Below, one piece after another: positions 1 through 9,105 of a stretch of 64,000 nucleotides of DNA. Each line of letters opens with the position of its first letter. The stretch's first letter is position 1. The stretch spans positions 1-64,000 of the forward strand of contig MLAK01000763.1 in the NCBI GenBank assembly GCA_001839685.1. Reading direction: 5' to 3'. This DNA is from Tritrichomonas foetus. Taxonomy: Eukaryota; Parabasalia; Tritrichomonadida; Tritrichomonadidae. The notes under the pieces are model-generated. The model did no database searches. It had not been told where the DNA came from and saw nothing but the letters and a program-made list of their open reading frames with translations. Made by a program: the position numbers and the translations under genes.

Positions 1-1
1 T

Positions 2-259
2 TATTTCCACTCTACTACCGTCAAAATCATCAATCCCCGAGAGAAGTTCAAGAAGCTTAAGTTACCCTATAGCACCAAAAATAAAGCTTACAAGAAGTTG
101 AGTGTCAAAGTGGCGACGTACTTTATGAGTAAGTTGTTTGATCACACTTTGCCGCCAGAGATCACTAAATGCGACGACATCGCAGACGCTTACCTACAAC
201 TTCACACATTTATGGANTGGGACACTGAAGTACCCGAATCTCGCTGTTCAGTTGAGTGA
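2..259 (+). CDS. Holliday junction resolvase, A22/RuvC-like, C-terminal part (cut by window edge)
   Basis: This reading frame is open from the first bases and ends at TGA 257-259. It holds about 85 codons of the C-terminal part of a resolvase homologous to the intact copy at 2720-3217. Shared blocks are KKLSVKVATYF, LPPEITKCDDIADAYLQLH and the terminal HTF. The DDxxDA acidic block fits the last catalytic carboxylates of the RuvC/poxvirus A22 RNase-H-fold family, which cut four-way DNA junctions and resolve replication concatemers. One ambiguous base at 217 falls in a codon near the end. The protein clearly differs from the second copy, so this is a related family member rather than a recent duplicate. 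The start lies left of the window. Family assignment is good; whether this copy is functional is unknown. Confidence 0.72.
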   Translation, partial: YFHSTTVKIINPREKFKKLKLPYSTKNKAYKKLSVKVATYFMSKLFDHTLPPEITKCDDIADAYLQLHTFMXWDTEVPESRCSVE

Positions 260-375
260 TGTTTGCGACTAAAGAACTCTACTATGTGATTGATTAGGTC
301 TACTATTTTTGCCACCAAAATCTGCCACCAAGTTTTGACAGCTGTATTGATNCGNTTTAACGTTCCCATTTATNC

Positions 376-525
376 ACCGTAAAAGTGACAGATTGATACC
401 GTAAAAGTGTCATTCTATTTGGTCGTCCAATACCGTAAAAGTGACGGGCTATTTGGTCGTCCAAGACTGTTACCGTAAAAGTGCCAGTTATATACTATGG
501 TCAATTGATTCACCTTTAAAGTGTC
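376..525 (+). repeat. Iteron-like direct repeats downstream of resolvase copy 1
   Basis: Five copies of a 14-base unit with core ACCGTAAAAGTGAC start at 376, 398, 432, 472 and 512; the last is degenerate. A second unit, CTATTTGGTCGTCCAA, occurs at 415-430 and 449-464. The spacing of 22 to 40 bases in one orientation resembles protein-binding iterons or an origin/packaging region. It lies between the resolvase gene and the element terminus. Confidence 0.6.
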
Positions 526-683
526 AGAATCGTCTATATATANAGATTTATGGTTAATTAATTCACCATAACCGTTTTACTATATATAAGAGGGTTATAG
601 TTAACTAANCCCTGTTAACNCCACTGACTTGTGATATAAGATATTCCCCGGTATATGCTATATATATAATTATAGCATATATA

Positions 684-748
684 AGACGAAGAGACTAGAG
701 CTGCGCGAAGCGCATAGCGAAAGGATCGTAGTTTTTTTTTTTTTTTTT
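684..748 (+). repeat. Element terminus 1: AGACGAA box, palindrome, poly-T
   Basis: An AGACGAA box at 684-690 is followed by a short palindrome TGCGCGAAGCGCA (702-714, 5-bp arms and 3-base loop) and a run of 17 T (732-748). The layout and the 47 to 48 base length from box to poly-T match the terminus at 3324-3378, although the bases forming the palindrome differ. An AT hairpin with TATGCTATA/TATAGCATA arms sits just upstream. I read it as the end of a virus-like element. Confidence 0.6.
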
Positions 749-1193
749 ATTTCCTTCGAAGTATTAATTCATCTGTTCCTCAATTAGTATTAATTCTTGC
801 GCTTTTACAAATTATTTCCATTTTTAACCATTTGTTCATTATTTATTTTCTTTCTTTCTTATTATGATATCAATTATTCATCAATATCATTTGATTTATT
901 TCATTTTCCTTAATTAATATATCATTTGCTGTAACTATTTCCTCTTTATTTCATTCAAATTTCACTAATAATCGAATATGTTCAATTCAGAGAAATAATT
1001 TTATTTACATCATCTAATTTTCATCTATTATCATATAATGTTCATTATAATAATACAGTAAAGAATTAAAATAAATAAAGAATGATTATCATAAATAATA
1101 TTCAATTTTTAATTATTCGTCCCTTTATTTAAAATACGCTTTTTTTTGGTTTTAATGATTTTTCATTTGGAGGATAATATTCGTCTTTAACTG
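749..1193. other. AT-rich spacer, nothing recognised
   Basis: Very AT-rich sequence between element terminus 1 and the MULE relic. I see no open frame or repeat that I can support. Confidence 0.5.
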
Positions 1194-2035
1194 TTAAATT
1201 ATACAATACCTCTGGTATTTCGATCGAATTTCAAGCTGATTTATCGCCTCTTTTCTGTATCCTTCATGAATGAAGTGCCGAAAATCCGTATTCATATTGC
1301 TATTCTTATCTGAACCTGNTAGGAAACAAGAATAAATAAAGTGTGAACAAGGTAGCAGCATGTCAAATAACATATTACATGTACATTTTCCTGTTTCTAA
1401 ATTCACAAGAAACTTATATTGGGNCTTTCTTTTGTCGATTATAGTATAAAATGAACTATTTCCCNTTCTTGAGCCACNTAAAAAATATTTNGCTTCGCTT
1501 TGTTCTGTTTCTATTTTATTTTTGCAATACTCACAATAATTATCACTGCATTTTAAATCTTTTANTTTTTGAAAACTATAAAAAAGAGCCTCATGGAAAA
1601 TATGAATTGGCTCCTGAACTTTTGTCATTCTTTTAATCACTGAATTACACGATTCAACTAAAGAATCGGATAAATAACCTAATCTCCGATGTTTAAATTT
1701 GAGCTGTGAAATTTGATCGATTTTGTTTAAGAATTTGTTTCACCTTCAAACCTGGCTACAGCAATTATAATTAGTGTCCTATTGGGACTAATTGCGACTA
1801 ATAATAAAATATTACCTTGGGATACACATTGTATATGAGTGCTCTCTAAAAAAAGAAAATCAAAAAAACACGGGGAGTTTAAAAAAGTTACGATAAACTT
1901 TGGGATGAAACCCACAAAACTAATAGCATGATCATCATTTGGCAGAGTTATTAAAGTTGCTACATCACCATCGTTGGTTATAGCATCAACAAAAGGTTTG
2001 AGTAATGACCAGCTTTTATTTCTTTGTTCATTCAT
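1194..2035 (-). pseudogene. Mutator-like (MULE) transposase relic with SWIM zinc finger
   Basis: Read on the minus strand, 2035-1727 encodes a block ending in ILLLVAISPNRTLIIIAVAR-FEGE, the pattern around the second catalytic region of MULE transposases (a new-substrate strand followed by an xEGE motif). A frame change near 1727 leads to LGYLSDSLVESCNSVIKRM and then to 1640-1194. That part carries a SWIM zinc-finger signature, C-T-C-N-x7-C-S-H (KCTCNMLFDMLLPCSH). Most of the region between the catalytic core and the SWIM finger is missing, so the copy is internally deleted and frameshifted. Ambiguous bases at several positions suggest collapsed or polymorphic repeat copies. MULE transposases mobilise DNA by a DDE cut-and-paste reaction; this copy is dead. 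Confidence 0.7.
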
Positions 2036-2188
2036 CTACTTTATCATTCATTCATTTACTTTATCATTCATTTATTTACTTTATTAATCATTCATTTACT
2101 TTATCATTCATTTATTTGCTTTATCATTCATTCATTTACTTTATCATTTATTTATCTACTTTATCATTCATTCATTTACTTTATCATT
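2028..2188 (+). repeat. About 20-bp tandem repeat array
   Basis: Roughly eight imperfect copies of ACTTTATCATTCATTCATTT. Each contains TCATT, which resembles the trichomonad initiator core, and the array ends directly before the ATG at 2189. Translations of the array (Ser/Phe/Leu/His-rich) are not real proteins. Confidence 0.75.
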
Positions 2189-2365
2189 ATGATAAAAGTT
2201 ACACCTATGTATACAGGTAAAGATAGGGATAGTTACTTAACAGGTGGAGAGGATGGTCAGATTCCACCACCACCACAAATCTGGTTCTGTCGTGATACAT
2301 TCTTTACTCTCGACACTACTTATGGTCTTAAGTATCATGCATTTGGTACACCAGATGGTAAGTAA
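2189..2365 (+). CDS. Small protein of virus-like element, 58 residues
   Basis: The ATG at 2189 is the first after the tandem array; the open frame upstream is only translated repeat. The 58-residue product has a PPPP tract and aromatic-rich blocks (IWFCRDTFFTLD). I do not recognise it. It ends at TAA 2363-2365, 47 bases before an open Pro/Lys-rich frame with no ATG of its own (from 2413), so it may be the N-terminal part of one longer protein broken by a frameshift or joined by splicing. A GT at 2362 and AG at 2416-2417 would join the frames with a 56-base intron, but the conserved trichomonad intron signals are absent. Confidence 0.4.
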   Translation: MIKVTPMYTGKDRDSYLTGGEDGQIPPPPQIWFCRDTFFTLDTTYGLKYHAFGTPDGK

Positions 2366-2412
2366 AAATAAATTTTATAAGTATTATTATTTTTAGCTTC
2401 TAGCTAATTTAA

Positions 2413-2715
2413 TTAAGTCTTGAGAAGCAAAAGGCAAAACGTAAGGCAGCGGCAAACAAACCTAAAGAACCCCCAGCCAAACCTCCAGCTAAAGTCCTGG
2501 CAAAACCGCCAGCTAAACCTCCTGCTAAAGCGCCTGCAAAACCTCCCACCAAACCGTCACAAAATGACGACGAGTATTATTCAGATGAAGAAGAACAACC
2601 ACCACCAAGAGCACCACCAAGACCACCGCCACAAAATCCTCAACAACAACCACAACAATTTTACCAGCCTCCTAGAAGACTTAGACCACGCGACTATATC
2701 AACTTTTTATCTTAA
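2413..2715 (+). pseudogene. Pro/Lys-rich protein segment without own start
   Basis: Open frame from after TAA 2410-2412 to TAA 2713-2715, about 100 codons. It has a strongly biased composition: a basic start (KQKAKRKAAANK), repeated PAKPPAK units, an acidic patch (NDDEYYSDEEE), Pro/Gln-rich runs and a basic end. Such a tail is typical of nucleic-acid or core-binding structural proteins, but I cannot name it. The overlapping frame that starts at a TTG at 2420 and runs into the resolvase gives a much less orderly protein, so I prefer this one. It has no ATG, so it is either exon 2 or the downstream part of the 2189 ORF after a frameshift. Its stop lies 4 bases before the resolvase ATG, a virus-like compact layout. 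Confidence 0.45.
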
Positions 2716-2719
2716 TGAA

Positions 2720-3217
2720 ATGAAGTACTGGTCAATTGACATCGGAATTGAAAATTTAGCCATCGTCTATTACGATGATCGAGCTCATGACATTACGCTC
2801 AAACTTCATTCAATTTCTGGTGAATCAACTGTTGACATTGTCAACAACCTTGCAACCATATTAAATCAATATGATGATCCCAATATTGTGCTGATTGAAA
2901 AACAAACTCCACAGAATGTGAAGTGCTTTGCTATTATGTACGCCATCATTATGTATTGCAATANAATCCCGAGTGTTCACATCATACCTCCTCAAATCAA
3001 GTTTCACAAGTTAAATGTTCAGTACGATACAAAACGTAAAGCTCACAAAAAGTTGGCATCGGCNATAGCCACTTACCTTCTCAAAAAGTTCTTCAACTAC
3101 TCATTCCCACCAGACCTTAATAAGACTGATGATCTTTCTGATGCTTATCTACAACTTCATACATTCCTCAATATTGGTTGTGATGGGTTAACAGATTATT
3201 TAGTTAACAATTATTAA
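2720..3217 (+). CDS. Holliday junction resolvase, poxvirus A22/RuvC-like
   Basis: A 165-residue protein starting MKYWSIDIGIENLA, the first RuvC-fold strand with its catalytic Asp (SIDIG). A second acidic residue follows in VLIEKQTPQN, and the C-terminal KTDDLSDAYLQL block supplies the last carboxylates. Length and motif order fit the A22-like resolvases of poxviruses and other large DNA viruses, which cut four-way junctions during genome maturation. The ATG at 2720 was chosen because the fold begins two residues later; the longer open frame upstream has no ATG and overlaps the Pro/Lys-rich frame. Two codons hold ambiguous bases (2964 and 3064). The gene sits 108 bases before an element terminus, like copy 1. 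As I recall, the T. vaginalis genome also carries virus-like repeats with poxvirus-like genes. Confidence 0.78.
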   Translation: MKYWSIDIGIENLAIVYYDDRAHDITLKLHSISGESTVDIVNNLATILNQYDDPNIVLIEKQTPQNVKCFAIMYAIIMYCNXIPSVHIIPPQIKFHKLNVQYDTKRKAHKKLASXIATYLLKKFFNYSFPPDLNKTDDLSDAYLQLHTFLNIGCDGLTDYLVNNY

Positions 3218-3224
3218 TCATTTC

Positions 3225-3294
3225 ACTGAACCAGTGATCCACTGAACCCTCGAATGAAATTGATCCAGCTGGTTCACTGGATCACTGGTTCAGT
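3225..3294 (+). repeat. 24-bp inverted repeat (possible cruciform)
   Basis: Arms at 3225-3248 and 3271-3294 match at 23 of 24 positions in inverted orientation around a 22-base loop. Each arm is built from ACTGAACCAGTGATC-like halves, so half-sites recur several times. It occupies the place that the iterons hold in copy 1, between resolvase stop and terminus. Confidence 0.75.
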
Positions 3295-3378
3295 AAAGTT
3301 TTATATATAAAGTTTCATTTAATAGACGAACCGACCGGGAGGGCGCGCAGCGCGTGGGAGGGAGAGTGAGTTTTTTTT
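3250..3378 (+). repeat. Element terminus 2 (copy A of a ~130-bp inverted pair)
   Basis: It contains AGACGAA (3324-3330), the palindrome CGCGCAGCGCG (3344-3354) in a locally GC-rich stretch, and a T8 run (3371-3378). It is repeated in inverted orientation at 6589-6729 with few differences. The layout matches terminus 1 within one base in length while the stem sequence is different, which suggests the structure itself is conserved. Confidence 0.75.
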
Positions 3379-5090
3379 CCCCTATGATTTAAACTATTAA
3401 TTGTTATATTAATTAACTCATGAAGAGATTCTAATAAAACAGTATAATATGAATTCTCAGATGGCCTATGATCATATCTATGACTCAGAGTCACGATTAA
3501 ACTCTTCAAAAAGTGCTCTCAAGTCTTGTCAATTCTCCAGATGAATTTGAATTTCTGCCATAATTTTTGGGCACAACACAGAGTTATGCATTTATCATCT
3601 CGAAATATCAAACAATAGAGTAGCATTATTGATGTTTAATAAAATTGATGATTGCATAAAAAAATTAATTTTAAAGGTGTACTTTGAATACCTTCTCGAT
3701 TGATGACATTTAGATGCACCTCATAGAAATAAGTGGGCGGTTCAAGGTCAATAACTTTTAACCTTAGTCATAATAATTGTTAATTTCAGAAATCGATTAA
3801 CTTTCAATATAAAGCGATTTTTTCGCTAATTAATGATTCAAACAAATGTATAGACTTTTAAAAAAAGGAAAAAAGTTTTTGAAAATTTGGACTAATCAGA
3901 GATGATCTTCTTTATCTGTAGAAAAAAACCTAAAATTTTCTCTGAATTATTAAATACAAGATAGCTGCTTAATTGTTTTGGACTAAATAATCATAATTGC
4001 ATTAAAAAAATCTATTTTTTATTATTCATTTTCAATTCAAAATATTGAATTTGCATTCAAATTATTAGAATAGAAAATCTTTATTTTATCACAAAACTCT
4101 CTCTAATTATTTTAAAAAAAAAACAATTTTAACAAATAGGTGTAATGTTGTATAATAATGATAAAAAATAAAGCGATTTTAAACTAACCCAATATTCTCA
4201 AATCTCGTATTAATTTCTTATATTATCAAATCAATCGAGTGTGACTCAGGGAACCTAATGATCTGACTGCAATCATCTATAATGCTTTCACGGTTCAATA
4301 ATTCATGAAAGTGACGTGACAATAATTGAGAGAATAATGCAATGTAAAAATGAATATTGAATTAAAAGTATTGAATAAGTTAATTGTGAAGATTTTTATT
4401 ATTTTAAAAATAATTATTCAGTTTTTGAAATATTGCAAATTCTATCAATTTTTCCTCAAAAAATTAATACCTTTCGAATTTTTCACATGCTTTCCAATAA
4501 CATAAAAACGACAGAATTCTTGGACTGAATTATCTACATTGTTTCATTTTACTCTTTCCAACATTGAAAAAGAATTTCGAAATTGTATATTAACAAATGA
4601 TCAAGCGCGACTAAGTCATTCATTGTATTATGCCAAGCAATTGTGTGAAAAGTTATTAGCTTTGATAAGATTCATTCGCAAATTTAACCAAAAAATCAAT
4701 GTTTCATGTGAAAAATTCTAAAAAATGACTGATTCTTTTGATATTCGTTCTAATCTTATGAAATTAATTCAAATTTCAGTTCCTTTACTAGACTATATTA
4801 TTCAACTATCAAATATCGATTATTAAAGAAAATTTATAATTTAATGATTGAAGATTTATTTCTCAAAATTAAAAACTTAATCACGAAAATAAAAATCATA
4901 TTCACGAAAATCTAAAGTTAAAAGCGCAAATAGCAAAGTTATGAGAAAAAGTTTTCGAAAAAGTGGGAAAAAAGGGAAAAAACTTCGATTCCTATCATTG
5001 GCAATATATGTTTTTTATCATCAATCGAAAAAGACGAAATACAGAATAATTGGATTAGTCATATATATATAGAAAAACTAATGCTACAAA
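3379..5090. other. AT-rich stretch with no convincing gene
   Basis: Between two outward-facing element ends. An open frame of 60 codons at 4539-4721 shows no family signature and I do not support it. The rest is AT-rich with many stops in all frames. Confidence 0.5.
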
Positions 5091-5096
5091 AAACAT

Positions 5097-5303
5097 AATC
5101 ATTCAGATAATCAACAAATATTTGATTTCAATAGTGCTCAACCATTGGATATAATTCCAGATAAAGATTCTCACATAACAGCAATGTTATACTTTAGCGC
5201 ATCAGGTTTTTCGATTGACCAATTCATTATTACTCCACATTTGCAAATGATTCCTCCAGAACTGAATGATTTTATCAATAAGCTCATTTTACATCCAGTT
5301 TGA
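5097..5303 (+). pseudogene. Possible pogo/Tigger-type DDE transposase fragment
   Basis: One frame stays open for 68 codons and reads DKDSHITAMLYFSASGFSID, then QFIITPHLQMIPPELNDFIN. This resembles the strand pair after the first catalytic Asp of pogo-like transposases, where 'HITAV.C.SA.G....PLIILP' is usual. It stops at TGA 5301-5303, and beyond it only scattered similarity remains. Assignment rests on this single block and is weak. Confidence 0.3.
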
Positions 5304-6588
5304 ATGGGAGGATTATTCTATCAGTCAGTATAGGTTACCTTTGTCAGCACACATGAAAAATTAGCCAATATTAAACTTCTCATTTTGCCTTCATGCAGTT
5401 CATATGTTTTCCCGCGACTCAACTCGCGTTTGGTTTTTGGCTGAGATAAGCCCATAATTTTTAGCATTTCCTAGAATATCATTTTCAATTGAAGCAATTA
5501 AATGATGTTATCAATTTTTATGTGGATAAAATCGAAGTCATGATTTCTTGAATTTATTTGTTCAACTTCTTCTGATTTAACAAACTTGCGCAACCTTTCC
5601 TGAATTTATAATGCCCTTTTTAAAAGCAATCATGTCAATCATTAGAGAGTACCAGAATCGCAATGTCGCCTTGGACAAACTGAATGAAATATCTTTTTTA
5701 AAAGGATGGAGGTAGAAAGTCAAGAACCGACAAAATAAAATCATCCTTTATTGTGATTATGGTGGATGTAATGCAAAAATCATAATAGAAGAACAAATTA
5801 ATCTGGATGATTTTGATAGATCGGTTTGAATTTCAAAACTCATAGGGAATATAGCCATCCATTAAATTTTCCCGGAATAAATATTCAGGAATCTAATAGA
5901 AAAATTGGAATCAAAGAGTTAGATTAAAATTTAAAACAATCAGCAATTTATCCTATTGTGAAAACAAAAATTGCTAACATTTAAAAAGGCAAATTAATAA
6001 TATTATTCGATATTATAAAAGATCCCATAACATGGACACAATTTCTATGTATCTAAAGTGGCCATCTGCTATGAATCATTTAAAGCAACAAAGAATGAAG
6101 AGAATATTTAAATAGTCAAAAAATTAAAAAAAGAAGGAGTGGGAAAAAAAAAAGATGTCATCATGATAATAAATTTATGTGCTCAAGTATGTTCAGGAGA
6201 AGCAGAAGATGAAGGTGCACCTAATTTAGTTCAAATCAAAAAAAAAAAAAAAATGTAACATATGCCTCATAGAAGTTTTGTTAACTCTTGTCGATATAAA
6301 TACTGAGTTCTAAACTTTATAAATAAATGTTTCTAAGCGTCCAAAACTATGTTGTCAAGCCTGTTTCAATTTTCATGATTTTTATATCATCATCAGTAGT
6401 TATAAGAATTTTTTTGCGGATGAAAGATGTCAGGGGATTGTGAAATGGATCCAAGATATAAAGGTGAAGTAATCGAATCCGGATGAATATTTTCAACACC
6501 TGCCAGATTGACCTGATTCTCAATCACAAAGTATGACTAATCTGGCGAAACAATAAGCAAGCTTCATTTTCACTGAAAGGTAATATTC
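5304..6588. other. Degenerate transposon DNA
   Basis: Short coding-like pieces in shifting frames include a C-x4-C (YCDYGGCNAKI) segment near 5750 and, in another frame, a REYSHPLNF piece near 5845. Together these resemble the FLYWCH/GCM-type zinc finger at the N-terminus of MULE transposases. No frame is open long enough to annotate a gene. 6120-6588 holds nothing recognisable. Confidence 0.3.
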
Positions 6589-6729
6589 AAAAAAAAAAAA
6601 AAAAAACTAACTCTCACTCCCACGCGCTGCGCGCCCTCCCGGTCGGTTCGTCTATTAAATGAAACTTTATTTTAAACTTTACTGAACCAGTGATTCAGTG
6701 AACCAGCTGGATCAATTTCATTAGAGGGG
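6589..6729 (-). repeat. Element terminus 3 (copy B, inverted relative to 3250-3378)
   Basis: Poly-A (6589-6606) is followed by the reverse complement of the 3250-3378 sequence, including the GC palindrome (6623-6633), TTCGTCT at 6647-6653 and the CTGAACCAGTGA half-sites. Similarity stops at about 6729 (GAGGG), so no resolvase follows. This is an orphan end pointing towards terminus 2. Confidence 0.8.
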
Positions 6730-6830
6730 TCTACCTAAAATTTTTTTATCAGTTCTTTATTATACAGTTCTTATTATATAGAGTCTTCTTACATAAGGAA
6801 GTTTTATAAAACCATGCTTTTAATCGCATT

Positions 6831-7106
6831 ATGCCACCTGCTCATCTATTAATACGAAATTTAGGAAGGTGTCAAGTAAAAAGGAAAAAGTCCTGCCTGG
6901 AGAAAGAATCTATTATTGAATCTGCTTTAAGAACCAAATTAGGTCCTAAAATACCCATTAAAAAGCTTCGTTAGTTAGCACAAGAAATTTCTGATAAAGA
7001 AAACATCACTTTGCCATCATATATCTCTAGTAATAAAAAAATTTTGATCTCTTGGATGAATAGTAATGCAGAACAGACAAATAAAATTTTATCTTATTGG
7101 AAATAA
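6831..7106 (+). pseudogene. Short degenerate ORF, basic N-terminus
   Basis: From ATG 6831 the frame has one internal stop (TAG 6972-6974) and then continues to TAA 7104-7106. The first half is Lys/Arg-rich, the second reads ISSNKKILISWMNSN. It sits just inside terminus 3 and may belong to that element or to the transposase relic that follows. I do not recognise the family. Confidence 0.25.
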
Positions 7107-7462
7107 AATTAATAAATGGCCTCTTTTTTATAATTTTATTATTTTTGATGTTTAGATAATTAATAATGATTTCTTTCATACTTTATTGAAGTTAACATGA
7201 TATTGTAATATATATATCAAAAAATGGAGACTTTTTAGTTAGAAGGATTTTCTAAATCTGATCTGATATTTTGTTTGGATTTATATGATATCATTTTTTA
7301 TAGATATATATAGTTTAGATAATTTAATTCATATTGGATAAATAAAATAGATAAAAATAGCGAAGAAACATCGATTTTTTAATAAAATAGACTCAAAAAA
7401 ATCTATCGCAAAAAAGTTAGATACTTTTTTTCAATTTTTCCGTTCAAAACTATATTGATTTG

Positions 7463-8290
7463 ATGAATAAAACTGAAATTATCAGTTTGCTCCAAAGTAA
7501 CCCAAAGTTTGATCAATTTCAATGTAGTATTGAAAATGAGCTATTAAAAAAGGAACATAACAGTTTGAAACCAAAGATCTCGTCATTGACATATGAAAAC
7601 ACTCAACAGAATTAAATAGTTCTTTTTGCAAATTATCTAATAAATTCAATGAAATAAAAGCCTAATCCAAAAAAAATCTTTTATATAAAATATATAATGA
7701 AAAAGTTGATCCTATTCAATTTACCCTCAGTTGCCTGACAGAAGGTTTATCATCTAGTCAAGCTGAACGATTTCTGGCTAAATTAAATATAACCACAATC
7801 TCAGAAAAGCATTATTTACGATTAACCAAAAAAGTGGATGAGATATTAAATGATTTAACAAATGAATCATTGCGAAATTCTCGCAATATAATAAGTGAAA
7901 AGCCAAGCATTTCATTTGATTCTGCTTGGNCNCACCCAANAAATGCACATGAATGCTTTGGTGCTTTCATAGATTTGGCAACACAAAAAATTATTGACTA
8001 TTATGTAGTATCGTTAAAAAGGCATTGGTCTAGTGGAAATTGCGAGGATTTCCCCAATCACTAGAATCAGAAATATTAAATAAATTAAGTTCTAACTGAT
8101 GTTCATCAACAAAAATAGATAGTATCACAATGGATAACGATAACAATGTNNNTGGAATATTTACTAAGTTGAACTGGAAAATTATTCAATTTNNAGATGN
8201 NAATCACGNATATAAGCAATTTAAAAACTGTTTTCTTAAATTTAATTTCGACAATACAAATATATTTTCTGAAATAATGAAGTTTTTTTT
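7463..8290 (+). pseudogene. DDE-type transposase relic (possibly Kolobok-like)
   Basis: Starting at ATG 7463, coding-like sequence continues through stops and frame changes. The best part is 7834-8064, with SISFDSAW...NAHECFGAFIDLATQKIIDYYVVS. A D-x-x-W motif followed by a conserved 'FIDxxTxKIIDYxIVS' strand is typical of DDE transposases that I associate with Kolobok-like and related protist elements. A second acidic segment, SITMDNDNN, and a histidine-containing DxNHxYK piece follow near 8130-8220 and fit the middle of the same core. Ambiguous bases cluster here. Family naming is tentative; the copy is clearly inactive. Confidence 0.45.
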
Positions 8291-8426
8291 ATAATTCGTC
8301 AAAGTCTTGATTCATGACAGAGATTTACCTCTGATAACAAAAAAGAACAATTTTTTAATAGTACAGAACATTTTTCGAATAACAATCAGAAATGTTTGCA
8401 TGAGAATTTTAGTGATTTTTCAGCTG

Positions 8427-8533
8427 TTTTCGAAATAGAATTTCTTATCCGTTTTCTCTTTCAAAATACAATTTGGTTTTTTCGAAATTAAATAATTATT
8501 TTTCGAAATTGAATAATTTTTTCGAAATAGAAT
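8427..8533 (+). repeat. Left subterminal array of TTTCGAAA motif
   Basis: Four copies read TTTTCGAAATAGAAT or TTTTCGAAATT, at about 8427, 8477, 8499 and 8517. The same motif occurs inverted (ATTTATTTCGAAAAAT) on the far side of the deubiquitinase-transposase gene. Such inverted subterminal arrays commonly serve as transposase-binding sites. Confidence 0.5.
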
Positions 8534-8835
8534 TACCAAACCGATAAATTTTTCAAAATAAAATTATTTTATTTCGATTTAAAATATCTAAAAAATTGAT
8601 TTTTTTCTATGAGTTTTCTCAAAAAGTTCAAAAATTGAATCGCGAGTTGAGCGAACCTTAAAATCGCGTCGAAAAATTTATATAAATCAACAAAGTAAAA
8701 AAAAATAGAATGTTAAATTAATGTGTTCTTCTTTGTGATTCATGAAAAATGAAAAAACGAAATGAGATTATTAGTTTTTTGGAAAAAATGAAAAAAAAAA
8801 AGATATAATTTATTAAATCATAATCTGCTATCTTT

Positions 8836-8933
8836 CACGGGGGAGGTGGGGGTATTTGAGTGGGGAGAATGCAGGCGCTTTTTTTTTTGGGGGGGAGGGA
8901 GGTGATAACTGGGGTTATTTTAGGGCGGGGGAA
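8836..8933 (+). other. G-run island, G-quadruplex candidate
   Basis: Seven or more runs of 3 to 7 G in under 100 bases (for example GGGGGAGGTGGGGG and GGGGGGGAGGGAGG), in a region otherwise poor in G. The runs are spaced closely enough to fold as one or two G-quadruplexes on the plus strand. It lies between the left motif array and the 3' end of the 9106-11061 gene. Confidence 0.65.
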
Positions 8934-9105
8934 TATATTGAAATTATTTGATGTATGATATGTGATATGAAAACGCAGCAATGAAAATATATAAGGTTTT
9001 AGAGATGTATAAATAATGAATAAAAATAGTAATAAAAAGAAAAATTTGATTAGATTGTAGTTGTTTATTATGAATGTGTGATAAAGTTGTTGATATTGTT
9101 AATCA

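Noticed and set aside
2005..2365. Longer versions of the small ORF starting in the tandem array
   Set aside because: The extra N-terminus is translated 20-bp repeat; the ATG at 2189 follows the array.
2358..2396. GTAAGT...TAG as a classical intron
   Set aside because: It lacks the conserved trichomonad intron motifs and does not bring the Pro/Lys-rich frame into phase.
2420..2719. Upstream extension of the resolvase frame
   Set aside because: It begins at TTG and overlaps the much more orderly Pro/Lys-rich frame; the resolvase fold starts at ATG 2720.
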